Counted from the first letter of the stretch, positions 53,247 through 62,477 are shown. The stretch: 64,000 nucleotides of DNA from Thiospirochaeta perfilievii (GCF_008329945.1 NZ_CP035807.1:1426001-1490000), one strand, 5' to 3'. Numbers and translations are program-made. The notes: generated by a model from the sequence alone, not told the origin.

Positions 53247-53262
53247 TGCAATAGATATGCCA
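53247..53262 (-). promoter_or_regulatory. Sigma-54 promoter of amtB-glnK
   Basis: On the minus strand TGGCATATCTATTGCA matches the RpoN consensus TGGCAY-R-N4-TTGCW: GG at -24 and GC at -12 with correct spacing. Transcription would start about 20 bases before the amtB ATG. An NtrC-type activator would be needed; none is encoded in the window. Confidence 0.8.
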
Positions 53263-53406
53263 ACATTTATGAATGCTTTGTTAAAAACGTATAAAATATT
53301 ACTAGATAAAGAGATAAAAATATTTACAACAGAAATAAAAATTCTAAAATAGTAGAATAACATAATTGTAGCTACAAAAAAGTATCTATTTTTAAGTAAT
53401 AATACA

Positions 53407-54594
53407 TTATTGTAAGATATTTTTTATAAATTCATCCCATTTTGTATCCTTTGTAAAGTCTATATTTTCATCGTTATAATAATACAGCTCCCCCCAGTTA
53501 TTAGGTGCTGGGAAATATATCGCAAGACCTCCGCACTTTTTGTAAAACTGGTTACTCCAATTGTTAAAAACAATACTATCAATCTTATTTATTAAAGTAA
53601 TGGCCTCACTGCTTGAAGTAAACTGGCATGCAAAATCTCTTAGATCGATATTTGTATCATTGTTAAAATCAACAGTAAAACCTCTAGCATCTAGAATTTG
53701 AAAGGTATCTATATGTTGCAAATATGCAATAAAACTATCTAGCTTTGAGACAAGAGCCTCAAAATCCTTTGTATAAAATGCTGATAATGTATAGTTATAT
53801 GGAGAAGAGTTTTCTCTATAGGAATCTACAATTACATTGGCAAAGTTTAGGGGATCACTATTTAAGAGTATAGCCGAGGTAAAAATATCTCTATAATCCC
53901 ACCCATCTTCTGGTTCCTCATCCTCTGACCCTATAATAATTCCTGTTATATCTTTAAGTTGATATCCCACCTCTATCATCCCCATATAACAGGCATCAAA
54001 GCCGATTAGATCAAAAGACTCTCCTTTAAGTCCCTGGGATAACTCAGCCATCAGAAGGTTATCGAAGTTATCACTATAGTCCCAACATATACTTTTAAAA
54101 ATCTTCTCTTGATCCACACTTAAAGATCGCCAGCCACCTCCATGATTCCAAATTATAAGGGAGCTGTATTTAAAATCATAACTACTCTTTACAAATGTGA
54201 TAAAGGTTTTAATAGTATTAGGATCTCCCATATTAAGCTCTACATTTTGACCTTCCTTAAGCCCCATTCCATAGAGTCTCTTTGATACTATCCTATTATC
54301 TAATCCATTTTTGTCATAAGTAATTTCAAAAAGACGGGTATCTGTCCAATCTCCATTTGATTTATCGTAACCACCTATTCTATCTAGTAGAACAACTATC
54401 TTAAATCCACTATCTGTAAGGTCAATGGATTCTAGTTCGTTTATATCTTCTATTGCAGCTTTTTCTAAATCATTATCTGCATCCATATAGATAAGTACTA
54501 AATGCTTAGAGGTATCACTCTTTTTAGTCTCTATTGAATGATCTATTTGACACCCAAATCCTAGCAAGATCAAAAAATATATAACATATTTCAA
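53407..54594 (-). CDS. Clostripain family (C11) cysteine protease, lipoprotein
   Basis: A 395-residue lipoprotein (MKYVIYFLILLGFGC lipobox). It has the C11 peptidase core: LVLIYMDADNDLEKAAIEDINEL, the catalytic His in LIIWNHGGGW and the catalytic Cys in LIGFDACYMGMIEVGYQL. Family members cleave after Arg or Lys. The end GLAIYFPAPNNW...YYNDENIDFTKDTKWDEFI is typical. It would act on the cell surface or in the periplasm. The start is TTG 54594 with an AAAGG site. It follows the TPR-GGDEF gene by 69 bases on the same strand. Confidence 0.88.
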   Translation of the reverse strand: MKYVIYFLILLGFGCQIDHSIETKKSDTSKHLVLIYMDADNDLEKAAIEDINELESIDLTDSGFKIVVLLDRIGGYDKSNGDWTDTRLFEITYDKNGLDNRIVSKRLYGMGLKEGQNVELNMGDPNTIKTFITFVKSSYDFKYSSLIIWNHGGGWRSLSVDQEKIFKSICWDYSDNFDNLLMAELSQGLKGESFDLIGFDACYMGMIEVGYQLKDITGIIIGSEDEEPEDGWDYRDIFTSAILLNSDPLNFANVIVDSYRENSSPYNYTLSAFYTKDFEALVSKLDSFIAYLQHIDTFQILDARGFTVDFNNDTNIDLRDFACQFTSSSEAITLINKIDSIVFNNWSNQFYKKCGGLAIYFPAPNNWGELYYYNDENIDFTKDTKWDEFIKNILQ

Positions 54595-54663
54595 AATGTA
54601 TTCCTTTATAAGTTCTTTATAGAAACTCCATAAAGGTTTTTTGACTTTAAATTCAGTAAATTA

Positions 54664-56733
54664 TTATTTGTACTCTTCGACTCTATTACGACCACTATTT
54701 TTAGCTACATATAGAGCCTTATCCACATTAGAAACTATCTGCTTAACAGATAATAGCTTATCATCTTCTGGATATACGGTAATAACCCCTAGACTAGAAG
54801 TAATAGAAAAATTTATTCCTTTAAACTTCAAATCTAATGCAGCTATACTCTCTCGGATCCTATTAGCAACTATTAAAGCTCCATTTGAATCTGTATTATT
54901 TAACAATACACCAAACTCTTCTCCACCTATTCTACCCACATCATCGTTAGCTCTATAGATAGACTCTTTTAATACTTTTGAAACCTCAATTAAACAGAAA
55001 TCTCCAGCTGGGTGACCATATGAGTCATTTATTTTCTTAAAATAATCAAGATCTAGCAATATTAGAGAGAATGGAATTTTATTTCTTAAGGACCAGGCTC
55101 TACTTTTCTCTATAGATTCAAAAAATGCTCGCCTATTCTTAATTCCTGTTAAGCTATCGGAAGTGGCTAATATAGATAACCTTCTATTTTGCTCGGTAAT
55201 TTTATTTGATTGAAGTGCGTTATTTAATCCAATAGCCGCATAGGAGGACAAAATATTAAATGCTTCTACAGCTTCTACAGGATAGGCTGCTACCTTATAG
55301 CTCTGTACAGTTATAAGCCCTATAATTTTATCTTCAATTTTAAGGGGATTATATAGAACGGATTGAGGTGTTTTATTATTAATTTTCCAATGAGCACTAC
55401 TTAAAATATTTTCAGTCTCTACATACTTATGATACTCTTCTTTATAATTAGAAATTATAACAGGCTTCTCATTTCTTACGACCCAGGCTGCAACACTATT
55501 TGTATCACTCCTATTTGTGTATACATTAGGAAGAATATTCCCATCTTCTAAAAAAAGCTCATAGGAAATATCCCCTGTTTTAGAGTCGTATTTAGCTATT
55601 CCAATAATTGAAAAATCAAATAACTTAGCTGCATTTGTTTTAATCCTAGATAACATAGTACTAAGATCGAGACTCTCTGTTATTTCCCTTCCTATTTTTC
55701 CTAAAATAACTAGCCGATCCCTACCCTTTGTTAAAGTATCAACCTTAACTCTATTTAACTCCCTAATAGACTCCTGAGTTCTAATCTCCCTATCTAGCTC
55801 TGTGTACTTTTTATAATTATTTAATGCCTCAAAGAAATTCCCCTGGGATTCAGATATTTTTGATTCCAACCTATAGATCTCTATAAGATCAATCCTTGAT
55901 CTAGTTCTATTACACATAACATGGGCTGCATCCAGGTAGCTACGAGCCTCAGACCAATTTTCAACAGAGATATAATAGTCTGCAAGGTTTATATTTGGAG
56001 CAGTACTATTATAAGACACCCCCCTTTCCTGATCTATTTTAATAGCTTCTTTCCAGCACTCAATAGCCTTATTATATAACTTCTTTTTCCTATAGATAAT
56101 TCCTAACTCATCTAAAGCTGGCATTAGAATATTTCTTAAACCCTCATTTTTGGCTTTTTTTATACAGAGATTTAAATAACCCTCAGCCTCCTCTAACATA
56201 TCTAGAGAGTTATAGACCCAACCAATATTATTTAAAGATTTTAGAACTACCTCAACATTACCGTTCTCTTCTGCGGCCTCTTTTGCATCTTGATAATACT
56301 CTAAAGCATCACTATTAGAGCCTTTATAAGCCAATACTGTTCCAATCCCCATTAAAGTGTTTGGTTTTTTAATTTTCTCATTTAATTCTATGGATAAATT
56401 TAGCGAGGACATATATGATTCAAGGGATAATTCCAACTCTCCAGTACCTAGATAAAAACTTCCTAGTGTACTATATACCTGTATTAAAGGGGATTTATCT
56501 CTACTCTCTTCTAAAAGTTCATGGGCCTCAAAAAGAGTATTAGTAACCTGATCAATGCACCCTTTATCTGCTAAAACTCGGGCTAAAACAGTAAGACTCT
56601 CTGCAAGTTCTAGTTTTAAGTTTAAAGATCTAGATAGCTTAACAGCTTTTAATGCACTTTTTTCAGCCGCGTCAATATCAGAGATGAATAACTTCTTACT
56701 AGATTCAATTAGACCTAAAACTTGACTATTCAC
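54664..56733 (-). CDS. TPR-GAF-GGDEF diguanylate cyclase
   Basis: A 689-residue cytoplasmic protein. Seven or more tetratricopeptide repeats (about 1-330, for example NIGWVYNSLDMLEEAEGYLNL) are followed by a GAF-like domain (about 345-505, WVVRNEKPVIISNYKEEYHKY) and a GGDEF domain (TSDSLTGIKNRRAFFE, GGEEF active site). The RxxD inhibitory site is present (RAND-DVGRI-GGEEF). It should make c-di-GMP in response to a ligand or a protein partner held by the TPRs. It is the second diguanylate cyclase of the window, not linked to the Sia set. A perfect palindrome ACTAATATTAGT (56754-56765) lies upstream of its start. Confidence 0.92.
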   Translation of the reverse strand: MNSQVLGLIESSKKLFISDIDAAEKSALKAVKLSRSLNLKLELAESLTVLARVLADKGCIDQVTNTLFEAHELLEESRDKSPLIQVYSTLGSFYLGTGELELSLESYMSSLNLSIELNEKIKKPNTLMGIGTVLAYKGSNSDALEYYQDAKEAAEENGNVEVVLKSLNNIGWVYNSLDMLEEAEGYLNLCIKKAKNEGLRNILMPALDELGIIYRKKKLYNKAIECWKEAIKIDQERGVSYNSTAPNINLADYYISVENWSEARSYLDAAHVMCNRTRSRIDLIEIYRLESKISESQGNFFEALNNYKKYTELDREIRTQESIRELNRVKVDTLTKGRDRLVILGKIGREITESLDLSTMLSRIKTNAAKLFDFSIIGIAKYDSKTGDISYELFLEDGNILPNVYTNRSDTNSVAAWVVRNEKPVIISNYKEEYHKYVETENILSSAHWKINNKTPQSVLYNPLKIEDKIIGLITVQSYKVAAYPVEAVEAFNILSSYAAIGLNNALQSNKITEQNRRLSILATSDSLTGIKNRRAFFESIEKSRAWSLRNKIPFSLILLDLDYFKKINDSYGHPAGDFCLIEVSKVLKESIYRANDDVGRIGGEEFGVLLNNTDSNGALIVANRIRESIAALDLKFKGINFSITSSLGVITVYPEDDKLLSVKQIVSNVDKALYVAKNSGRNRVEEYK

Positions 56734-56803
56734 TTTTAAATAATAGTAGCGTCACTAATATTAGTCAATAAAGTAATCTTTTTTGCAATTTTTCAAAAAT
56801 AAA

Positions 56804-56817
56804 TGTTTACGGAAACA
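56804..56817 (+). promoter_or_regulatory. LacI-type operator O1 of the third ABC operon
   Basis: TGTTTACGGAAACA, a near-perfect palindrome with the central CG typical of LacI/GalR sites. It overlaps the -35 region of the promoter candidate and lies 32 bp (three helical turns) from O2. Confidence 0.7.
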
Positions 56818-56834
56818 TAAAGCCGTGTTAACTT
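56806..56834 (+). promoter_or_regulatory. Promoter candidate of the third ABC operon
   Basis: TTTACG (56806-56811), 17-base spacer, TAACTT (56829-56834). Each box is a weak match, but the geometry puts one operator on the -35 and the other at the start site. Confidence 0.45.
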
Positions 56835-56835
56835 A

Positions 56836-56849
56836 TGTTTACGCAAACA
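56836..56849 (+). promoter_or_regulatory. LacI-type operator O2 of the third ABC operon
   Basis: TGTTTACGCAAACA shares 13 of 14 bases with O1. It covers the likely transcription start, just before the ribosome site. Confidence 0.7.
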
Positions 56850-56864
56850 AAAAAAGGAGATGAA

Positions 56865-57782
56865 ATGGAAACTAAATTAGCTCTTAACAAGAGAATATAT
56901 CATCAGCGTTTTCTACTACTAATGGCTCTTCCTGCAGTAGTTTGGATGATAATATTTAACTACATACCTATGTATGGTGTAATAATTGCATTCCAAAACT
57001 ATAGAATAATAAAACCTATTATAGGACAGCCCTTTGTTGGCTTTGAACACTTTGTAGAGTTATTTACTAGTGGTGACTTTGGCAACGTTATGAAAAATAC
57101 ACTTGGTATTAGTTTTCTACGTCTATTTATTGGGTTCCCACTACCTATTATTTTCGCAATATTCCTAAATGAGATAAAGAGTATAAGCTTTAAGAGGTTT
57201 ATACAAACTGTTTCATACCTTCCCCACTTTCTATCATGGGCAGTATTAGGTGGAATAATGGTTAACTGGTTATCAGATGTAGGTTTTATTAACGAGCTGT
57301 TAATGAATATGGGTTTTATAAGCGAACCAGTATTTTATTTAGCTGAACCAGATATGTTCTGGGGAATTGCTGTATTCTCAGATATATGGAAAGAGCTTGG
57401 TTGGGGTGCGATAATTTATCTAGCAGCTATTGCTGGTATTAATCCATCACTATATGAAGCTGCGACTGTTGATGGATGTAATAGATTTCATAAAATGATC
57501 CATATAACACTTCCTTCAATTGCACCAACAATATCAATTTTCCTAATCTTAGCTATTAGTGGAATGCTTAATACTAACTTTGAACAGATTCTTGTATTAA
57601 GAAATTCTTTAAACCAATCTGCAAGTGATGTTATAGATGTGTTTGTATATAGAACAGGTATGATAGCTGGAAGATACTCCTACGCCCAAGCTATTGGTCT
57701 ATTTAAATCTGTGGTTGCTCTAATTCTACTAGGTGGAGCAAATAAAATTACACAAAAAACCAGTGGTCATTCACTATATTAA
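56865..57782 (+). CDS. LplB-type sugar ABC permease (operon 3)
   Basis: A 305-residue inner-membrane permease. The start ATG 56865 (METKLALNKRIYHQRFLLLM) is chosen because AAGGAG ends 6 bases before it; an earlier ATG at 56835 lies in the operator. Motifs are FNYIPMYGVIIAFQNYRI and the EAA loop SLYEAATVDGCNRFHKMIHITLP. It is related to the LplB-type gene at 1207. It is the first gene of a complete importer (LplB, LplC, binding protein) controlled by LacI-type repressors. Confidence 0.92.
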   Translation: METKLALNKRIYHQRFLLLMALPAVVWMIIFNYIPMYGVIIAFQNYRIIKPIIGQPFVGFEHFVELFTSGDFGNVMKNTLGISFLRLFIGFPLPIIFAIFLNEIKSISFKRFIQTVSYLPHFLSWAVLGGIMVNWLSDVGFINELLMNMGFISEPVFYLAEPDMFWGIAVFSDIWKELGWGAIIYLAAIAGINPSLYEAATVDGCNRFHKMIHITLPSIAPTISIFLILAISGMLNTNFEQILVLRNSLNQSASDVIDVFVYRTGMIAGRYSYAQAIGLFKSVVALILLGGANKITQKTSGHSLY

Positions 57783-57792
57783 GGGAAGAAAA

Positions 57793-58674
57793 ATGAATAA
57801 ATATAAAAAGAAAATAGAAGCTTTTCCTATAGTTAATACAGTTTTAATGGTATTTCTTGCATTTATTACTCTGTACCCTATTTGGTATACCATTGTATTA
57901 GCATTTAACGATGCATCAGATGCGGCCCTAGGTGGAATTTACTGGTGGCCCAGGGAGTTTAGCTTAGAGAGTTTCCAAAAGGTTTTTGAGGAAGATGTTA
58001 TAATCCAAGCCTTTACAATATCTGTTTTAAGAACAGTTATAGGTACTGTTACAGCAATACTGTTTACAGCGATGACAGCATATGCATGGTCTAAAAAACA
58101 TCTAATTGGAAGAAACATATACCTAGCTCTAGGTACATTTACAATGTTCTTTAACGGTGGTTTAATCCCAGGTTTTATTAACCTTAAAAACCTAGGTCTT
58201 CTGGATACGTTTTGGGTATATATCATTCCTACAATGTTTAACTTCTTCAACTTGATTATCTTTACCTCATTTTTTAGATCTATACCAGAGAGTCTAGAGG
58301 AGTCAGCATATATAGACGGAGCCCATGAGGGAATAATATTTACTCGAATAATTTTACCTCTATCAGGTCCAGTTTTAGCAACAATATCACTATTCCATGG
58401 TGTATGGCACTGGAACGACTTTTTCATGGGTGTAATTTATGTAAACAATAGGGACTTAGAGCCTATTCAGACATATCTTTATAGAATAATTACTAGTGGA
58501 AGTGTAAATACTCAGATGAGTGCAACTCCAGCAGCTGTAAGGTCAAATGCTGTAAATAGTACATCTTTAAGGTTGGCTACTATGATTGTTGTTACCTTTC
58601 CAATTGTTTGTGTTTACCCATTTTTACAAAAGTACTTTGTTCAAGGAATGACTGTAGGGTCAGTAAAAGGTTAA
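57793..58674 (+). CDS. LplC-type sugar ABC permease (operon 3)
   Basis: A 293-residue inner-membrane permease. The start ATG 57793 (MNKYKKKIEAFPIVNT) follows AAGGGAAG and lies 10 bases after the LplB stop. The EAA loop is SLEESAYIDGAHEGIIFTRIILPLSGP and the C terminus is PFLQKYFVQGMTVGSVKG. It is the intact homologue of the frameshifted permease at 303-1207, and comparison with it confirms where that gene is broken. Confidence 0.93.
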   Translation: MNKYKKKIEAFPIVNTVLMVFLAFITLYPIWYTIVLAFNDASDAALGGIYWWPREFSLESFQKVFEEDVIIQAFTISVLRTVIGTVTAILFTAMTAYAWSKKHLIGRNIYLALGTFTMFFNGGLIPGFINLKNLGLLDTFWVYIIPTMFNFFNLIIFTSFFRSIPESLEESAYIDGAHEGIIFTRIILPLSGPVLATISLFHGVWHWNDFFMGVIYVNNRDLEPIQTYLYRIITSGSVNTQMSATPAAVRSNAVNSTSLRLATMIVVTFPIVCVYPFLQKYFVQGMTVGSVKG

Positions 58675-58714
58675 TAATTCCGTAAGGATTTATATATATA
58701 AAAAGGAGATTTTT

Positions 58715-60346
58715 ATGAAACAACTATTTTTAAGATTAACTTCTGTTTTGATGTTCCTAATGTTAGCTACATCAATGTTTGCAAATGGTAATGGTGAAAA
58801 ATCATCAACTGCTGCAACGAATCTAACTGCAGACCAAGCTGGTTGGCAGGTGGATACTAGTCCAATTACTTTTGACTGGTATTTACACTTCTCATGGTTC
58901 CCAAATCAATGGGGAGATGACCCAACATCTAGATATATTACAGAAAAAACAGGTGTTGATATTAACTTTGTAGTACCTGCAGGTTCTGAAGCAGAGAAAT
59001 TAAATACTTTAATTGCCGGAGACCAACTACCAGATATTATAACTTTAGGTTGGTGGGAAGCGCAGATTACTGATATGATCGATGGTGAGATGGTTTATCC
59101 TCTTGACGAATTAGCAGAAAAATATGATCCATACTTTTTTAAAGTTGCAAACCCAGCACGTTTAGGTTGGTACACTAAAGAGGATGGTCACATTTATGGT
59201 TATCCAAATGCATCTTATACTCCAAGTGACTACGATAAGTTTGAAATTCCATCAAACTCTGTATTTATAGTAAGAAAAGATATGTATGAAGCGTTAGGTA
59301 GCCCTTCTATGAGAACTCCAGAAGGATTCTTAGATACTTTAAAAAGAGCTAAAGAGATGTTCCCTGAAGTTAATGGTAACCCTCTAATTCCTTTTGCTGG
59401 TGAACCGTTTAATGAGCAAGGTAATAACTCTTTTGAGAAATACCTACAAAACTTCCTAAATATTCCTCAACAAATTGATGGGAAATTATATGATAGAACT
59501 TCTCACCCTGAGTATAAAAGATGGTTAAAAACATTTAGAGAAGCAAATGAAATGGGTCTTTTATCACCAGATATTTTTATTGATCAGAGACCACAAATCG
59601 AAGAGAAACAAGAGCAGGGTAGATACTTCTCAATGTTATACCAACACACAGATATGGCTAACCAGCAGATGTCATTATACCAAAGAGATCCAAACAGTAT
59701 CTATATTGCTGTAGATGGACCAGCTAACGCTAAAATGGACGATCCTGTATTAGAAGGTGGTGGTATTTCAGGTTGGACAGTTACATTAATTTCTAAAAAC
59801 TGTGAAGATCCAGCAAGAGCTATTAGATTCTTAAGTTACTGGATGTCAGAAGAGGGTCAACACGACTTTACATTAGGTGCTCCTGGTCAGTGGGAAACAG
59901 TAGACGGTCAAGATCAACTAACTAAAGAGGCTATGGACTTAATGATTAACGATAGATCTGCCTACGATAAAGAGTATGGTGGACAACAGACTTACTGGAT
60001 GTTAATGGATAACCCTATGTTTGAAGGTAAAAAATGGGCTCCACAACCTGTAACTCCAATGAAAGAGTTAATTAACTGGACTAAACCATATACAGCAAGT
60101 TTTGCACAATTTTCAAACTTAACTATTCCTGGTTATGAACCAGAATCTGTAATTGGAACAAAGCAACAAACAATGGAAGGAAAATACATACCATTATTAA
60201 TAATTGCCGAGTCAGATAAAGAGTTCGAAGATATCTGGGCTGAGTGGCAACAAAAGAAGGAAGATATTAACCTTCAAGCTATGTATGACTACCAACAACC
60301 AATGTATGAAGCAAACTGTGAGAAATTAGGTGTTCCAGTAAAATAG
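58715..60346 (+). CDS. ABC transporter sugar-binding protein (operon 3)
   Basis: A 543-residue LipO-like family 1 binding protein. Signal MKQLFLRLTSVLMFLMLATSMFA is followed by NGNGEKSS with no lipobox Cys. Typical parts are FDWYLHFSWFPNQWGDDPTS, ITLGWWEAQITDM and GISGWTVTLISKNCEDPARAIRFLSYW. It is the third gene of the importer. It belongs to the same group as the truncated protein at 1-261. The neighbouring GH16 gene suggests laminari-oligosaccharides as ligand, which is inference. AAAAGGAG precedes the ATG. Confidence 0.93.
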   Translation: MKQLFLRLTSVLMFLMLATSMFANGNGEKSSTAATNLTADQAGWQVDTSPITFDWYLHFSWFPNQWGDDPTSRYITEKTGVDINFVVPAGSEAEKLNTLIAGDQLPDIITLGWWEAQITDMIDGEMVYPLDELAEKYDPYFFKVANPARLGWYTKEDGHIYGYPNASYTPSDYDKFEIPSNSVFIVRKDMYEALGSPSMRTPEGFLDTLKRAKEMFPEVNGNPLIPFAGEPFNEQGNNSFEKYLQNFLNIPQQIDGKLYDRTSHPEYKRWLKTFREANEMGLLSPDIFIDQRPQIEEKQEQGRYFSMLYQHTDMANQQMSLYQRDPNSIYIAVDGPANAKMDDPVLEGGGISGWTVTLISKNCEDPARAIRFLSYWMSEEGQHDFTLGAPGQWETVDGQDQLTKEAMDLMINDRSAYDKEYGGQQTYWMLMDNPMFEGKKWAPQPVTPMKELINWTKPYTASFAQFSNLTIPGYEPESVIGTKQQTMEGKYIPLLIIAESDKEFEDIWAEWQQKKEDINLQAMYDYQQPMYEANCEKLGVPVK

Positions 60347-60370
60347 GATTTATTTAATATAAAATAGTTT

Positions 60371-60393
60371 AAAGGGGCAATATCTGCCCCTTT
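60371..60393 (+). terminator. Terminator/attenuator after the binding protein of operon 3
   Basis: AAAGGGGCA (60371-60379) pairs perfectly with 60385-60393, loop ATATC, ending TTTATTT. It separates the importer from the LacI genes. Confidence 0.7.
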
Positions 60394-60410
60394 ATTTAGG
60401 AGAAGTAATA

Positions 60411-61433
60411 TTGGCCACTCAAAAAGATGTTGCAAAGTTGGCAAACGTATCTTTTATTACAGTTTCTAGAGTAATAAATAACATGGGAAATGTAAAAAAA
60501 GAGACGAGGCTACGAGTAGAAAAAGCAATTAAAGAGTTAAATTACTACCCTAATACCATTGCCCAGGGGCTTAATAGTAACAAAATAAAAACTTTAGCCA
60601 TCCAGACACCACTACCAGTTGAATCTTCAATTGAAGGGACATCTTATTATAGGCGAATATTAATTGGTATAGAAAAATACTGTATTCTCCACGGCTACGA
60701 CCTTCTTTTATCATCCCAGAGAGCTGGTAAAGGAGAGTTAGACTTTTTAAAGCCTTTTTACGAAAGAAAAGCTGATGGTATAGCAATTATTGCATCTCGA
60801 CCCAATACAAAACAGTTAGAGAGTATCTCAAAGGATAATATTCCCTGTGTAATTGTTGGGGATAGACATCCAAGTATTAAGCTAAACTACATTGATACCG
60901 AAAATTTCCAAGGTATGTGTAACGCAGCTGAATATCTTATATCTAGAGGTCATAGAAGAATTGGATATATAAAAGGAAATCAGGAGAATCAAAATGCAGT
61001 TGATAGATTTTCCGGGTTTTTAGAGGCTATGAGAGTTGAGAAGATAAAAATTGATCCCACCCTAATTTTTGATGGTGATTATACTAAAGAATCAGGGGGT
61101 GAGGCATTAAAGTACTTTATAAAATTAAAAGAGCCTCCAACAGCTGTTATCTCAAGTACGGATTTAATGGCTATAGGTTTTTATGAAGAGTGCGTAACTA
61201 TGGGAATAAATATTCCTGATGATATATCAATAATTGGTTTTGATGGTCATGAAATCTGCTCATATACAAATCCCCAACTTGCAACAATGTATCAACCCCT
61301 TGAGGATATGGGGATGGAAGCAGCAAAACTTTTAATTAATCAAATTGAAAAGAACTATAATGAACCACAACACCTAATTTTCCCGGTTACACTACATCCA
61401 GGTTTATCGGTAAAAGATCTAACTAGACATTAA
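60411..61433 (+). CDS. LacI family repressor (tandem copy 1)
   Basis: A 340-residue LacI/GalR regulator. The HTH (ATQKDVAKLANVSFITVSRV), hinge helix and sugar-binding core (YYRRILIGIEKYCILHGYDLLLSSQRAG, RGHRRIGYIKGN, DDISIIGFDGHEICSYTNPQLATMYQP) are all present. The start is TTG 60411 with AGGAG at 60398-60402. It probably binds the two TGTTTACG-type operators before the importer and releases them on sugar binding. It is followed 27 bases later by a paralogue. Confidence 0.92.
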   Translation: MATQKDVAKLANVSFITVSRVINNMGNVKKETRLRVEKAIKELNYYPNTIAQGLNSNKIKTLAIQTPLPVESSIEGTSYYRRILIGIEKYCILHGYDLLLSSQRAGKGELDFLKPFYERKADGIAIIASRPNTKQLESISKDNIPCVIVGDRHPSIKLNYIDTENFQGMCNAAEYLISRGHRRIGYIKGNQENQNAVDRFSGFLEAMRVEKIKIDPTLIFDGDYTKESGGEALKYFIKLKEPPTAVISSTDLMAIGFYEECVTMGINIPDDISIIGFDGHEICSYTNPQLATMYQPLEDMGMEAAKLLINQIEKNYNEPQHLIFPVTLHPGLSVKDLTRH

Positions 61434-61460
61434 ACCAACCACCAGATATTATATATTAGT

Positions 61461-62477
61461 ATGGCAACTCAAAAAGATGTAGCTAAATTGGCTAATGTAT
61501 CATTTATAACGGTATCTCGAGTAATTAATAATATGGGAAATGTAAAACCCGAGACTAAGAAAAAAGTTGAAGCAGCTATTAAGGAGTTAAATTACTACCC
61601 TAACAGTATAGCCCAGGGTTTAAACCGTAATAGGGTAATGACTATAGCTATTGAGGCCCCACTTCCATCAAGCGAAACAGTTGAAGCCAACTCATACTAT
61701 ACAAGGCTATTATCTGGTATTGAAAAACACTGTATAAAATTAGGTTATGATATTCTATTATCTTCCCAACGGGGTAAAATATCTGATTTTGACACCCTTA
61801 GTCCATACTATAGCAGAAAGGCTGATGGAATTATAATATTAGGATCAAAACCAACAGAGGAACAGTTAAAAAAAATAACTAAGGATAGTATCCCCTGTGT
61901 GATAATTGGGGATAGAGATCCAAGTTACAAGATAAACTATGTAGATACAGATAACTTTACAGGGATGTACAGTGCAACTAAACATTTAATTGAGAATGGT
62001 CATAAAAAAATTGCCTTTATAAAGGGTAATATTTTGACTCAAAATGTCACTGAAAGACTTAAGGGGTATAAGGCTGCAATGAGGAAGTTTAACTACCCAA
62101 TAAAGGATGAGTGGATATTTGAGGGAGACTATACAATAGCTTCAGGGAGAAGATGTTATAAATATTTGTCTACACTGGAAGATAAACCTACAGCATTAGT
62201 TAGCTCTACAGACATAATGGCTTTTGGAGTCTATGAAGAGTTACATGCAACAGGAGAGAGTGTTCCTGATAAGATGTCAATTATTGGTTTCGATGGACAC
62301 GAGCTATGTAAATATACAAAACCACCATTAACAACAATTAGACAGCCCCTTGAAGATATGGGGGAAGAGGCTGCTAAAATGCTTATAAACCAAATTGAAG
62401 ATAGTAACACAACTAATAAACACCTTATATTCCCAGTTGATTTACAATATGGCGGAAGTGTAAAAAATATTAGTTAA
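61461..62477 (+). CDS. LacI family repressor (tandem copy 2)
   Basis: A 338-residue paralogue of the preceding gene. The first 28 residues are identical, including the recognition helix, while the sugar-binding core has diverged (YYTRLLSGIEKHCIKLGYDILLSSQRGK, NGHKKIAFIKGN, DKMSIIGFDGHELCKYTKPPLTTIRQP). Both should therefore read the same operator with different effectors, or form heterodimers. No good ribosome site precedes the ATG, so translation may depend on the first gene. Its 3' end overlaps the convergent GH16 gene by 8 bases. Confidence 0.92.
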   Translation: MATQKDVAKLANVSFITVSRVINNMGNVKPETKKKVEAAIKELNYYPNSIAQGLNRNRVMTIAIEAPLPSSETVEANSYYTRLLSGIEKHCIKLGYDILLSSQRGKISDFDTLSPYYSRKADGIIILGSKPTEEQLKKITKDSIPCVIIGDRDPSYKINYVDTDNFTGMYSATKHLIENGHKKIAFIKGNILTQNVTERLKGYKAAMRKFNYPIKDEWIFEGDYTIASGRRCYKYLSTLEDKPTALVSSTDIMAFGVYEELHATGESVPDKMSIIGFDGHELCKYTKPPLTTIRQPLEDMGEEAAKMLINQIEDSNTTNKHLIFPVDLQYGGSVKNIS

